A stretch of DNA of 64,000 nucleotides from Paraburkholderia edwinii (GTDB lineage Bacteria; Pseudomonadota; Gammaproteobacteria; Burkholderiales; Burkholderiaceae): NCBI RefSeq assembly GCF_019428685.1, contig NZ_CP080095.1, positions 3,968,001-4,032,000 of the forward strand. Direction: 5' to 3'. Under the pieces are notes generated by a model. That model saw only the letters and a list, made by a program, of their open reading frames with translations. It had not been told where the DNA came from and ran no database searches. Positions 52,449 through 62,613 of the stretch are shown here, one piece after another; position 1 is the first letter of the stretch, and each line of letters begins with the position of its first letter. A program made the position numbers and the translations under genes.

Positions 52449-52589
52449 TCAGCGACCGCCCGATTTCAGCCGCCGCCAGAAGGCGATCAGCCGATGGGCC
52501 GCGCGCGGCCGCGCAGCGGGCATCGCGTCGAACGAGTCGTGCGACGCGAGAATGTCAGGCAATTGAGGCAACAGAAGAGCGAAGTTCAT
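52449..52589 (-). CDS. 46-residue leader-type reading frame
   Basis: MNFALLLPQLPDILASHDSF begins a 46-residue product with a basic C-terminus (HRLIAFWRRLKSGGR). ATG 52589 has TGGAGAAAC at proper spacing, and a GCGTCC/GGACGC hairpin lies just upstream. Its stop falls inside a perfect stem-loop, and the ABC permease follows 197 bp later. It may be a small protein in its own right or a regulatory leader peptide. Confidence 0.5.
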   Translation of the reverse strand: MNFALLLPQLPDILASHDSFDAMPAARPRAAHRLIAFWRRLKSGGR

Positions 52590-52740
52590 GAGGTTTCTCC
52601 AGCGTCCTGCGGACGCAACATGCCGAAGCACGCTCTGACGGAGACCGCGCACCTCACTTCGCTGAGGCGAGGTGAACGTCTACCGGGTGGCTTCGGCCAG
52701 ACACAAACGGAATGTGAATGGGCTCAATGAGCGTATGGGA
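52590..52740 (-). promoter_or_regulatory. structured 5' leader RNA candidate of the ABC operon
   Basis: On the minus-strand RNA, GCCGAAG (52697-52691) can pair with CUUCGGC (52628-52622), enclosing CACCUC/GAGGUG (52674-52669 with 52655-52650). CCUCA/UGAGG (52667-52663 with 52656-52652) is a competing hairpin sharing those bases, and GCGUCC-GCA-GGACGC (52616-52602) lies before the ribosome site. The exclusive pairings resemble a riboswitch or attenuator. It matches no riboswitch class that I can name. Confidence 0.45.
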
Positions 52741-53463
52741 TAACTGTCACTGTCTGGCATTTCGACATCCTTACCGATGAGAGTGGGCATACAGGCTTAA
52801 GCACGACGCCGCTTAATGCTAACGGCGACCGCGTAAAGCGGACATAAATATTCGGCCCATGCAAAGGAAACCGCGGGGCCACTGCAGGGCCACACTGCGA
52901 ATGCGAATTCGCAATGACCCGTCATCCGGACGTGCGAAAGCCACGTCCGAATAGACTCAACAGGTGCACGGGGAGATATTGCAAGACGCGCACCGCCTGC
53001 CTGAAGGCAGAACGGCGGCTATGAAACTGCTGGAAGCGAAGCGCGGACGTTCTGTCGTTCAGACCGGAAAACTGTTCGAAGATCGACTACTGCTGGAGTC
53101 CAATGACGGCCCCTTTTGTGAAGACTCGCGGATTTTAATCAGGCGGACATTGCCGAGTCAACCTTATCCTCGAGCGAATGTCCGATAAACCACTAAGCCT
53201 TCAAAGCTTACGGCGCTCAAGCGGCCCGCCCAGCTGGACGCGCCTCGGCGAGACGCGTTTCGTTCAACGCGGCCGCGTGGTATTGATCGCACACGTTGAC
53301 GAAATTTCTGCTTGCGGCTTTAGCGCGGCCGTGAATAAAATCCGCCCGCTTGCGGTTCCGCGCGCCTGCTTTGTCTGACCGTTTCCGCAAGCTCCCCATG
53401 ACGTGGAAATGGCCGCGTTTCGACGTCACCTGTCCGCAACGGACAAGCTGGACAGAGGTGTCT
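52741..53463. other. long intergenic region between ABC operon and OprB-like porin
   Basis: About 720 bp between divergent units. Short open frames occur (for example 52964-53188 and 53178-53378, plus strand) but lack ribosome sites and protein-like composition. The region should contain the promoters of both the ABC operon and the porin. Near 52744-52760 CTGTCAC and CTGGCAT stand 10 bp apart, too far from a good pho box to call. I see no RNA gene. Confidence 0.5.
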
Positions 53464-54984
53464 ATGTTCACGAAGAAGCGCAAACCGCGCGCCTGGTCCC
53501 TGAAATTCGGTCGCACCTTCGGCTTTGCGATGCCGTTCGCGTTCTGCAGCGCGCAGGCCATCGCGCAGTCCGACGATGCGAGCCCCGCCGTGCGGGCACC
53601 GGCACCGCCTTCCGCACAAACCGCGCCGCAAAATGCCGCGCAAAACGCGGCACCTGACTCAGCGCCGGCTGCGGTGCCGACGGACCTCTGGAATCGCGCA
53701 ACCTTGTTCGGCGATATCGGCGGGCTGCGCCCGTGGCTTGGCCGGTACGGCGTGTCCTTCGGCTTGCAGGAAACCAGCGAATATCTGAACAACCTCTCTG
53801 GCGGCACCGCGCGCGGCGGCGCCTATGACGGACTGACCGAATTCAGCCTTGGCGTGGACACGCAAAAAGCGTTCGGTCTGCCTGGCGGCATCTTCAACGT
53901 GTCCGGCCTGCAGATTCACGGTACGAACCTGAGCACGCGCAATCTGCAGACCTTGCAGTTCGCAAGCGGCATCGAGGCCGATGCGTCGACGCGTCTGTGG
54001 GAGCTCTGGTATCAGCAGTCGCTCGCGGGCGGCCGCGTCGATATCAAGGTCGGCGAACAAAGCGTCGACCAGGAATTCATGACGAGCGAATACGCAAACA
54101 CGTTCATGAATGCGACGTTCGGCTGGTCCGCGCTGCCGTCGGTCGATCTGCCCGCCGGCGGCCCGTCGTATCCACTCGCATCGCCGGGGGTGCGCGTGCG
54201 CGCGACGCCGAGCGACAAGATCACCGTGCTGGCGGGTGTATTCGGCAGCAATCCGGCTGGCAACGGCACGGGCGACCCGCAGCAGCTGAACGCGCATGGC
54301 ACGAACTTCAGCCTGCGCGACGGTGCGTTGATCATCGGCGAGATCCAGTACGCGTTCAATCCGCCGCCCGCCAGTTCCGCAGACCCGGCCGACGCGCAAG
54401 CCGCGGGCTTGCCCGGCACATGGAAGCTTGGCTTCTGGTACGACACGCAGTCGTTCGACGATCAGGGCATTGCGAGCAACGGCGTATCGCTCGCGAGCCC
54501 CGCAAGCAGCGGCATACCGCTCAGCCATCACGGCAACTGGAGTGTCTATGCGGTGGCGGACCAGATGGTCTGGCGCGACAGCAACGGCGGCCCGCGCTCG
54601 GTCGGCGTGTTCGCCCGGCTCATGGGCGCGCCTGGCGATCGCAATCTGGTCGACTTCGGCATGAATGCCGGCGTTACGCTCAAGGCGCCGTTCAAAGGAC
54701 GCGACAACGATGTGGCCGGCATCGCAGTCGGTTATACGCATATCGGTTCGCATGCACGCGATCTCGCGAGCGCTACCGCACAAACCACGCCCGGTTTTCC
54801 GTCGCGCAGCGCCGAAACGGTGATCGAAGCGACGTACGATTATCAGATCGCGCCGTGGTGGCAATTGCAGGGCGATGCGCAGTACTTTTTCCGGCCGTCC
54901 GGCGGCATTCCGAATCCGGACAATCCGCCTGAGCGCATCGGCAACGAGTTCGTGATCGGCGTGCGCACGACGCTGACGTTCTAA
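53464..54984 (+). CDS. OprB-family carbohydrate porin
   Basis: 506 residues from ATG 53464 (AGAGGTG upstream). Signal peptide FGRTFGFAMPFAFCSAQAIAQ, then a Pro/Ala linker, then the porin domain: LFGDIGGLRPWLGRYGVSFGLQETSEYLNN is the OprB start and the C-terminal strand ends GVRTTLTF. OprB proteins admit glucose and other sugars through the outer membrane. The sugar MFS gene follows 253 bp downstream, consistent with one uptake route. Confidence 0.88.
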   Translation: MFTKKRKPRAWSLKFGRTFGFAMPFAFCSAQAIAQSDDASPAVRAPAPPSAQTAPQNAAQNAAPDSAPAAVPTDLWNRATLFGDIGGLRPWLGRYGVSFGLQETSEYLNNLSGGTARGGAYDGLTEFSLGVDTQKAFGLPGGIFNVSGLQIHGTNLSTRNLQTLQFASGIEADASTRLWELWYQQSLAGGRVDIKVGEQSVDQEFMTSEYANTFMNATFGWSALPSVDLPAGGPSYPLASPGVRVRATPSDKITVLAGVFGSNPAGNGTGDPQQLNAHGTNFSLRDGALIIGEIQYAFNPPPASSADPADAQAAGLPGTWKLGFWYDTQSFDDQGIASNGVSLASPASSGIPLSHHGNWSVYAVADQMVWRDSNGGPRSVGVFARLMGAPGDRNLVDFGMNAGVTLKAPFKGRDNDVAGIAVGYTHIGSHARDLASATAQTTPGFPSRSAETVIEATYDYQIAPWWQLQGDAQYFFRPSGGIPNPDNPPERIGNEFVIGVRTTLTF

Positions 54985-55237
54985 ACTGGTGAGATCCGAT
55001 CGCACTTGCGCGCCGCTGCGCGACTCGCGCGATCGTGCGATTTCGCCAATCCTGCGCGCATACGCTAAGTCTGCGCTCATTGCGATGTCCGATCATGGTG
55101 CCGAGGGTGACGAGGGTGCCGCTGGTGCCAAGAATGCATCAGGGACCGGAAGACCGGCGAAACGACAACAATCGATGCCGCGCGATGCGACCCATGACGC
55201 CGCTCCCGCCACCATCCATTCAACCGGAGCCGTCTAC

Positions 55238-56674
55238 ATGACCACGATCGCCAAGCCTCCCGCTACCAAATCGCCCGCCGCCAGAGCGTCTGTTATCAGT
55301 TCATTGGGTTCGAATCCCTACGGCGTCTTCGTCTGCCTGATGGCTGCGCTGGCCGGGCTGCTGTTCGGGCTCGATATCGGCGTGATCTCCGGCGCGCTGC
55401 CGTTTATCGCGAAGCAGTTCATGCTCAACGACCACGTGCAGGAGTGGATCGTCAGCTCGATGATGGTCGGCGCGGCGATCGGCGCAATCGGCGCCGGCTG
55501 GCTGGCGTGGCATATCGGGCGCCGCTATGCGCTCGGGCTCGCCGCGGTGCTGTTCGTGATCGGCTCGCTGTGGTCCGGCTTCGCGGGCAACCCCGATCAC
55601 CTGATCGCCGCGCGGCTGGTGCTCGGTCTCGCGGTCGGCGTCGCCTCGTTCACGGCGCCGCTCTATCTGTCGGAAGTCGCGCCGCGGCAAGTGCGGGGCG
55701 CGATGATCTCGACCTACCAGCTGATGATCACGGTCGGCATTCTCGCGGCCTTTCTGTCGAACATCGGACTTTCGTATGTGGCCGACTGGCGCTGGATGCT
55801 CGGCGTGATTGCGATTCCCGCCGTGCTGTTCCTGCTCGGCGTGATCGCGCTGCCCGATAGCCCGCGCTGGCTCATGGCACGCGGCCGCATGCCCGAAGCG
55901 CAGGCGGTGCTGCAACGTCTCTACGACGACCCGGCCGATGTCGAAGCCGAAATTCGCGAGGTCACCGAACAGAATGCGCAGCCGAAGCAGGGCTGGGGCC
56001 TGTTGCGCGTGAATTCGAATTTTCGCCGCTCGGTCGCGCTTGGCGCCGTGCTGCAGATCTTCCAGCAGCTTACGGGCATTAACGTCGTGATGTACTACGC
56101 GCCGCGCATCTTCGGGCTTGCGGGTTTTGCGACGCACGAGCAGCAGTTGTGGGCGACGGTCGTCGTCGGGCTTGTCAATGTGATTGCCACGTTCGGTGCG
56201 ATCGCGTTTGTCGACCGCTGGGGCCGCAAGCCGATTCTCTATGCCGGTTGCGCAGTCATGGCGGCCGGGATGGGTGTGCTCGGACTGCTACTGCATATCG
56301 GCATTACGAGCACGGCCGCGCAAGCTGTCGCTGTCGCTTCGCTGCTGCTCTTTATCGCGGGTTTCGCGATGTCCGCGGGACCGCTCGTGTGGATTCTGTG
56401 CTCTGAAATCCAGCCGCAGCAAGGGCGCGACTTCGGTATCGCCGTGTCGACGTTCGTAAACTGGGCAGCCAATATGGTGGTGGCCGCAACCTTCCTTAGC
56501 TTGCTCTCGTCGCTTGGCGAATCGAATACGTTCCTGCTTTACGCGATACTGAATATCGCGTTCGGCGTCGCTGTGTTTCTCTACGTGCCGGAAACGCGCG
56601 GCGTGTCGCTCGAGCGGCTCGGTCGGAATCTGCTCGCGGGCAAGCGGCTGCGCGACCTCGGCAAGATCGATTGA
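55238..56674 (+). CDS. sugar:proton symporter, MFS sugar porter family
   Basis: 478 residues. LLFGLDIGVISGALPFI, RRYALG, PLYLSEVAPRQVRGAM, DSPRWLMARGR, QQLTGINVVMYYAPRIF, DRWGRKPIL and VPETRGVSLE are the sugar-porter signatures shared by GalP, AraE and XylE. GGAG precedes ATG 55238; the long upstream open stretch is not part of the protein. Together with the OprB-like porin it likely takes up a hexose or pentose. Confidence 0.9.
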   Translation: MTTIAKPPATKSPAARASVISSLGSNPYGVFVCLMAALAGLLFGLDIGVISGALPFIAKQFMLNDHVQEWIVSSMMVGAAIGAIGAGWLAWHIGRRYALGLAAVLFVIGSLWSGFAGNPDHLIAARLVLGLAVGVASFTAPLYLSEVAPRQVRGAMISTYQLMITVGILAAFLSNIGLSYVADWRWMLGVIAIPAVLFLLGVIALPDSPRWLMARGRMPEAQAVLQRLYDDPADVEAEIREVTEQNAQPKQGWGLLRVNSNFRRSVALGAVLQIFQQLTGINVVMYYAPRIFGLAGFATHEQQLWATVVVGLVNVIATFGAIAFVDRWGRKPILYAGCAVMAAGMGVLGLLLHIGITSTAAQAVAVASLLLFIAGFAMSAGPLVWILCSEIQPQQGRDFGIAVSTFVNWAANMVVAATFLSLLSSLGESNTFLLYAILNIAFGVAVFLYVPETRGVSLERLGRNLLAGKRLRDLGKID

Positions 56675-56839
56675 CCCCATCCAATCCATGCATATGCGCG
56701 ACGCGTGAAAACGCGCTCGCGCTCGCGCTTGCGCTGCGCACGAACCGGAAATACGCTCGATCTCTCGTTACACAGGATTGACCTGTACGACGAAAGTTGC
56801 AACCATCGTCGCGGTCATCCATTGACGGGGGGACGTTCG

Positions 56840-57988
56840 ATGAGAGCGCAGCACACGCTGTTCTGTCCATGTTGTACCGATCCTTCTCAACGCGGCCTCG
56901 ATTGGCACATCACACGACGGCAATTCCTTGCCGCCGCTGCCGCGCTCGCCGCCGCACCGGGTCTTGCAAGTGCGCAGACCGTTCCTTCGATTTCCTACGA
57001 GTCGGTTCCCAATCCGGTCACGCTGCCGAACGATATCTACTTCGGCGAATGCTCGGGTGTCGCGGTCAATTCGCACGGCCACGTGTTCGTGCTGTCGCGC
57101 GGCAACTCCATCGGCCCCGCCTATGGCGCCGCGGCCGCGCAGTTGCTCGAATTCGCGCCGAACGGCAAGTTCGTTCGCGAGATCGGCCATCACCTCTATG
57201 CATGGTCGTTTGCGCATACGGTCAAGATCGATCGTCACGACAATATCTGGGTAACCGACAAGGGCTCGGACATGATCATCAAGTTCACGCCTGAAGGGCG
57301 CGTTGCGATGGTGTTCGGCCGCAAGCAGGAAGCCTCCGATGAGGAAACGGCGCCGCTCAAGCATCCGAATCCGCCGCTGCCCGCGGAACCGGGGCGCTTC
57401 CGCCAGGTGACGGACGTGGCATGGGACTCGTCCGATAACACGTACATCAGCGACGGCTATATCAACTCGCGCGTCGCGAAGGTGGACAGCAACGGCAACT
57501 GGCTTAAATCATGGGGCGATCGCGGCACGGGGCCGGGACAGTTTCATACGCCGCACAGCATCGCCGTGGACCGGAACAACCACATCTACGTGGCCGATCG
57601 CAGCAACCGGCGCATCCAGGTGTTTGACACCGATGGCAACTTTCTGCGGCAATTCACGATCGACGTGCCCGTGCCTTCGGGCGCGCGCCCTGCGATCGGC
57701 AATATTCCGAGTGAAGCGGAAGTCGCGGCCGGCACGTTCGCGCCGGGCTCACCGTGGGCGATCTGCATCTCGCCGGGGCCGAATCAGGTGCTCTATAGCG
57801 CGGACGCGTGGCCTGGGCGCATCTACAAGCTGACGCTTGATGGTCAGTTGCTTGGCGTACTGGGCGAGTCCGGCAAGCAGCTCAAGCAGTTCGGCTGGAT
57901 ACACGAGATGGCGTGTCCATCCGAAAACGTGCTGTGGGTTGGCGAGCTGTTGAACTGGCGCGTGCAGAAGCTGATTCTGCACGCGTGA
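56840..57988 (+). CDS. Tat-exported NHL-repeat beta-propeller protein
   Basis: 382 residues from ATG 56840 (GGGGGA upstream). The N-terminus is MRAQHTLFCPCCTDPSQRGL, then TRRQFLAAAAALAAAPGLASAQ, a twin-arginine signal preceded by a CPCC cluster. The mature part is a six-bladed NHL propeller (HTPHSIAVDRNNHIYVADRSNRRIQVFD, WGDRGTGPGQF), similar to peptidyl-alpha-hydroxyglycine alpha-amidating lyase-like proteins. Catalytic role unproven; ligand or scaffold function is possible. Confidence 0.85.
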   Translation: MRAQHTLFCPCCTDPSQRGLDWHITRRQFLAAAAALAAAPGLASAQTVPSISYESVPNPVTLPNDIYFGECSGVAVNSHGHVFVLSRGNSIGPAYGAAAAQLLEFAPNGKFVREIGHHLYAWSFAHTVKIDRHDNIWVTDKGSDMIIKFTPEGRVAMVFGRKQEASDEETAPLKHPNPPLPAEPGRFRQVTDVAWDSSDNTYISDGYINSRVAKVDSNGNWLKSWGDRGTGPGQFHTPHSIAVDRNNHIYVADRSNRRIQVFDTDGNFLRQFTIDVPVPSGARPAIGNIPSEAEVAAGTFAPGSPWAICISPGPNQVLYSADAWPGRIYKLTLDGQLLGVLGESGKQLKQFGWIHEMACPSENVLWVGELLNWRVQKLILHA

Positions 57989-58103
57989 CAAGTCACGCTT
58001 TGCAGGCAGGCGAACGCGCTCGCGAATGAGGCATTGGTACGGACGCACGACCGTGGACGCACCACCGCGGAAGCGCCACTGCTGCAGCGCGATTGCGGCA
58101 GTG

Positions 58104-58991
58104 TTACTGCACGCCCGGCTGGGTCGGCGCGTGGTGAGCGGGCGGCGTGAACCGCGTCGATTCCCTCACCAGTTGCTCGGTCATCGCTGCGGCAACCGGA
58201 TTCGCGCCACCGTGCGACGATGTATTCGAAGCATCGTTTACCGAAACGGACTTCGACATATCGGGCGGCGGCAAATTCGGATCGAGCACCGCCGACTGCC
58301 TGACAAGCGCCTCGGTCATCGCAGCGGAAACCGAGTTTGAGCCTGAATTTGAGCCATTGTTCGAACGTGCATCGACCGCGGGTCGCTCGCGACGCGAAGC
58401 GACACTCGTTTTTGTATCGGCGGATTTTTGCGCATTCGTCACGTCGACGGTCTTGACCGCTTGTTGACGCACGGCAACGCGCTGCTCGCTCGCATTGCCC
58501 GTGGCTGCATTGCCCGGCACGCCAGGCGCCGGAGTGGGCGCAATTTGAGGCGCGGCTGCCACCGCTGTCGAGGTGGATTTGCCGTCGAGCAGCACATTCG
58601 GAACCGCGACAGGTTTCGGAGGCGGTACCGCTGCAATACGACTCGCATTCGATGCTGCGGGTGGCGGCGCCGTTACAACACGCCCCGCACTCGTTGTTGC
58701 GGCTGATGGCGCCGTAACTGGTGGTGCTGTAACAACGCGTCCGGCATCCGATGTCGAATTCGGCGTGTCGGAGTCGGCCATATTGCCCGCAATTGAACCC
58801 GACGCCACCTGCGGGCCTTTGCTTGCATTCGCAATCACACCCGCTTCAAGTTCGGCTCCTTTTGCCGCTGCCTCTGCGGCGTCGTCACTTTTACTGCGTG
58901 AATGCTCGGTTTGCGGGGACATAATGTAAAAAACGAACGCCAGGTCCACCGCGACCAGCACTCCGATGAGCGTCTTACCTACTTTCGTCAT
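58104..58991 (-). CDS. membrane-anchored low-complexity protein with internal repeats
   Basis: 295 residues from ATG 58991 (AGGTG upstream). One N-terminal membrane helix (TLIGVLVAVDLAFVFYIM) is followed by a long Ala/Pro/Ser/Thr-rich region with a duplicated GRVVTAPP unit. The C-terminal part has two copies of an AAMTExLVRxS motif (VSAAMTEALVRQSAV and VAAAMTEQLVREST), the only conserved-looking element. Likely a periplasmic spacer protein; function unknown. Confidence 0.7.
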   Translation of the reverse strand: MTKVGKTLIGVLVAVDLAFVFYIMSPQTEHSRSKSDDAAEAAAKGAELEAGVIANASKGPQVASGSIAGNMADSDTPNSTSDAGRVVTAPPVTAPSAATTSAGRVVTAPPPAASNASRIAAVPPPKPVAVPNVLLDGKSTSTAVAAAPQIAPTPAPGVPGNAATGNASEQRVAVRQQAVKTVDVTNAQKSADTKTSVASRRERPAVDARSNNGSNSGSNSVSAAMTEALVRQSAVLDPNLPPPDMSKSVSVNDASNTSSHGGANPVAAAMTEQLVRESTRFTPPAHHAPTQPGVQ

Positions 58992-59163
58992 ATCTGCACC
59001 TACGGACGACGGCCCTTTGCAAACGATCCTTTCATGATAGCCGACGCTTTCCGCAAACACGCCTTTTGGCGCCGCGGAAAAAAATTGCACGATACCGACG
59101 ATTCAGTCTGAAGAAAAACGAAAAATATCGCGGAAATAAAGGGGGAATATCGTTTTGCCGAAC

Positions 59164-59966
<803 letters not shown>

Positions 59967-59967
<1 letters not shown>

Positions 59968-60968
59968 CAGAGCTCTCCCTTGCGTGCCAGCCGGACCACA
60001 TGGATATTGAAGATCATCGCCGCAAGAATCGCCGCGCCGAGAATCATATTGAATGTGAACGCGTTGATGCCGATCAGCGTGAACCCGTCGCTGAGAATAC
60101 CGAGCACCGCGGCGCCGATCAGGCCGCCGATAATCGTGCCCGAACCGCCCGCGAGCGGGGTGCCGCCGATCACACCCGCGGCGACCGCGAGGAACATGAT
60201 CTGATTACCGCCCGCTTGAGGATCGATCGATGCAATGCGATGGCATTCGAGAATGCCAGTCAGCCCGGCCAGCATCGCGGCAATCACGAAGTTGCCGAGT
60301 TTGAGCCGCTTGATACGAATACCGGCTTCGCTCGAGCCAAGCGGATTCGCGCCCGATGCAACCGTGTGCAGGCCCCAACGCGTGTGCCTGAGCAACACAT
60401 GCATGATCGCCGCGAGCGCGACGGCCCAGATGATCTCGCTATAGCCCCACTCGCCCATGAAGTGGGCGAGCCATGTACCTTGCGGCGACGGAACCGGCGT
60501 GCCCTGCGAAATCGTCAACGTGAAACCGTTCACGAAGAACAGCGTACCAAGCGTCGTGACAAACGACGGAATGCGCAGATAGACCGTTACCGCACCGTTG
60601 ATGAAACCGACCACGCCCGCGGCGGCAAGACCCGCGAGTATCGAGAGCCAGACCGGAAAGCCCGCCTCGATGCCGAAATACATGATGAACGGCGCGAACG
60701 CAAACACCATCCCGGCGGACAGATCGATCTCGCCGCCGATCATCAGCATGATTTCGCCGAACGCAATGAGTGCAACCGGCGCAATGTATTGCGACAGGTT
60801 CTGCAGGCTGGCGCTCGACAGCAGAAAATCGTGATTAACGAACTGGAAGTACGCGCACAGAATCAGCGCGACCACGAAGATGCGCACTTCGCTCGAGCGA
60901 ATCAGCGACCGCGATAACAATCGCGGTCGCCGGCGAGCCTTATGTTGATCCGCGACCGAAGACGTCAC
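59967..60968 (-). CDS. sugar ABC transporter permease (RbsC/FrcC-like)
   Basis: 333 residues, about ten helices. GGEIDLSAGMVFAFAPFIM is the CUT2 permease signature, with GSSEAGIRIKRLKLGNFVIAAMLAGLTGI as the EAA-like loop. It overlaps the binding-protein stop by 4 bp and the ATPase start by one base, so the three genes are tightly coupled. Confidence 0.92.
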
Positions 60969-62047
60969 CCTTTAATCGCTCCCGTGCGTGGAACAATTTG
61001 CGGCTTCGTGCTCTTGCCTTCGTAACGCGTCGACGTCGTCAGATACGGATCGACGGAGCCCTTGGTGACGAACTTGAGGCCGGTATTGATATTGGCCGGC
61101 CCGACCAGTCCGCCCGATGCGAGATACGTAAACGCCTCGACCACCGTATAGAAGCCCTGCACGTAGGGCTGCTGATCGATCGTGAAATCGAGGAAGCCGT
61201 CGTGAATCAGCTGGACCGTGGTCGGCAGCAGGTCGAAGCCGCCGCCATGCACGCCCTTCGACGGGAGATTGTTCTCCTTCATCACCTGCGCGACACCTTG
61301 CGTGCTGCCCGCGTCGACCGCGAACATGCCCTTCAGGTCCTGGTGGCCAAGGTAGAACGATTTGATCTTCGACAGTTCTTCGTTGACGGTCGCACCGGTC
61401 GCGATGGTCTGCACGTCGATCTTCTTGCCGGACTTCTTGATCGCCGCTACAGCGCCGTCGAGGCGCGGCTGGATATTGAGCTGGCCCGGCGTCGCGATAA
61501 ACAGTGCAACGAGACCGCTATCGACGAGACTCGCAATGCGCTCGCCCATCTGATAGCCGGACAGATAGAGGTCCTGCCCGATATACGCGAGGCGCGGATT
61601 GCTCGAGCCCTGCGGGGCGTCGGCGTTGTACGAGAACACCGGAATGCCCGCGTCAAGCGCAGCCTGGATCGGTTTATCGAATGCTTTCGGATCGACGATC
61701 GGCACCGCGATCGCGTCGGCCTTGGCGGCCACCGCGGCGTTGACCGCATTCACCATCTCGCCGATATCGGCGTTGGCCGAACCGGTCCACTGGTAGTCCA
61801 TGCCGAGCAACGCGGTGGAGTCCTGAATGCCGTATTGCGTCGGCACGAAAAACGGGTTCGTCGTCACGTGATTGACGAAGACGATTTTCCAGCGCTTGTG
61901 ACTTGGGAACGGCGCGCCTTCCGCGGCCTGCGCCGGCGTGATTGCTCCCCCCAGCAGCGCCAGTGCGGCGCCTAAGCCTGCACCTTGCAACAATCCACGG
62001 CGCATTTCCTGCACTTCTTCCCCATCGCGTTCCGGCTTCCCGGCCAT
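60965..62047 (-). CDS. periplasmic sugar-binding protein of the ABC transporter
   Basis: 360 residues. The N-terminus MAGKPERDGEEVQEMRRGLLQGAGLGAALALLGGAITPAQA carries an RRGLL twin-arginine-like signal with a long n-region. WKIVFVNHVTTNPFFVPTQYGIQDSTALLGMDYQWTG begins the periplasmic-binding-protein type 1 fold of the ribose/fructose group. GGAGG precedes ATG 62047. The sugar is not identifiable; fructose or a polyol is possible. Confidence 0.9.
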   Translation of the reverse strand: MAGKPERDGEEVQEMRRGLLQGAGLGAALALLGGAITPAQAAEGAPFPSHKRWKIVFVNHVTTNPFFVPTQYGIQDSTALLGMDYQWTGSANADIGEMVNAVNAAVAAKADAIAVPIVDPKAFDKPIQAALDAGIPVFSYNADAPQGSSNPRLAYIGQDLYLSGYQMGERIASLVDSGLVALFIATPGQLNIQPRLDGAVAAIKKSGKKIDVQTIATGATVNEELSKIKSFYLGHQDLKGMFAVDAGSTQGVAQVMKENNLPSKGVHGGGFDLLPTTVQLIHDGFLDFTIDQQPYVQGFYTVVEAFTYLASGGLVGPANINTGLKFVTKGSVDPYLTTSTRYEGKSTKPQIVPRTGAIKG

Positions 62048-62337
62048 GTCATCCTCCAGTCTCTTAGTTATTGACTTGCTGTGTGCATGACGGCGCAGGC
62101 CAGAAAAGCGCCGGAGCCGGACATCAATACACCTTACAAACGACGACGGCCCGCATGCGTTGCATGCGTGTGCTTCTGGACAACTGCGGAAAATCCTATA
62201 ACACGGCCTCTAGCCGAATAATCAATGTATACCCTAAAGTAGTCCGACTATTGGGATGCGGCGTTTCCGCAGCGTCTGCCGGGTTAGCCTGGCGGGCTAG
62301 TTTTGCGGGGTTAGTTTTGCGAAGTGAGCTCCCCGCC

Positions 62338-62613
62338 TCAACTTCCCTGATAGATGTCGCACGACAATCCGACGACGCAGCGTGCTCCGTTCCTGCCGCG
62401 TCCGCTACCGCTCGATCCACCCGGCTGCGGACCCGTCGCGTCGCTTTCGTAGCGGTTCGTTCGAGATGGGTCGGTGTTCGGCTGCGACATGGTCGAGCCC
62501 GGCGCGGCTTGCGGATCGGCATTGGCGGGCGACTGCCATGTCTGCGAAAAAGCGACACCGGAAATAGAAAAAAGCGCGGTTGCCGCCAACACTGGAACAT
62601 AAAGAGCTTTCAT
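62338..62613 (-). CDS. small secreted Gly/Ser-rich protein
   Basis: 91 residues from ATG 62613 with AGGTGA upstream. Sec signal (ALYVPVLAATALFSISGVAFSQ), then a polar, Pro/Gly/Ser-rich mature part (PNTDPSRTNRYESDATGPQPGG) and a short end with two cysteines (ARCVVGLSCDIYQGS) likely forming a disulfide. Small proteins of this style are frequent in Burkholderiaceae; no function known. Confidence 0.72.
   Translation of the reverse strand: MKALYVPVLAATALFSISGVAFSQTWQSPANADPQAAPGSTMSQPNTDPSRTNRYESDATGPQPGGSSGSGRGRNGARCVVGLSCDIYQGS

Noticed and set aside
52590..52740. Known riboswitch classes (guanidine ykkC, Mn yybP-ykoY, cobalamin, TPP) for the ABC leader
   Set aside because: None of their conserved core sequences could be found; kept only as an unassigned structured leader.
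52744..52760. CTGTCAC...CTGGCAT considered as a pho box
   Set aside because: Repeat spacing is 10 bp, not 11, and the second unit departs from consensus; no phosphate gene follows.
53659..55080. 473-codon minus-strand frame
   Set aside because: Antisense of the OprB-like porin, which has signal peptide and porin signatures.
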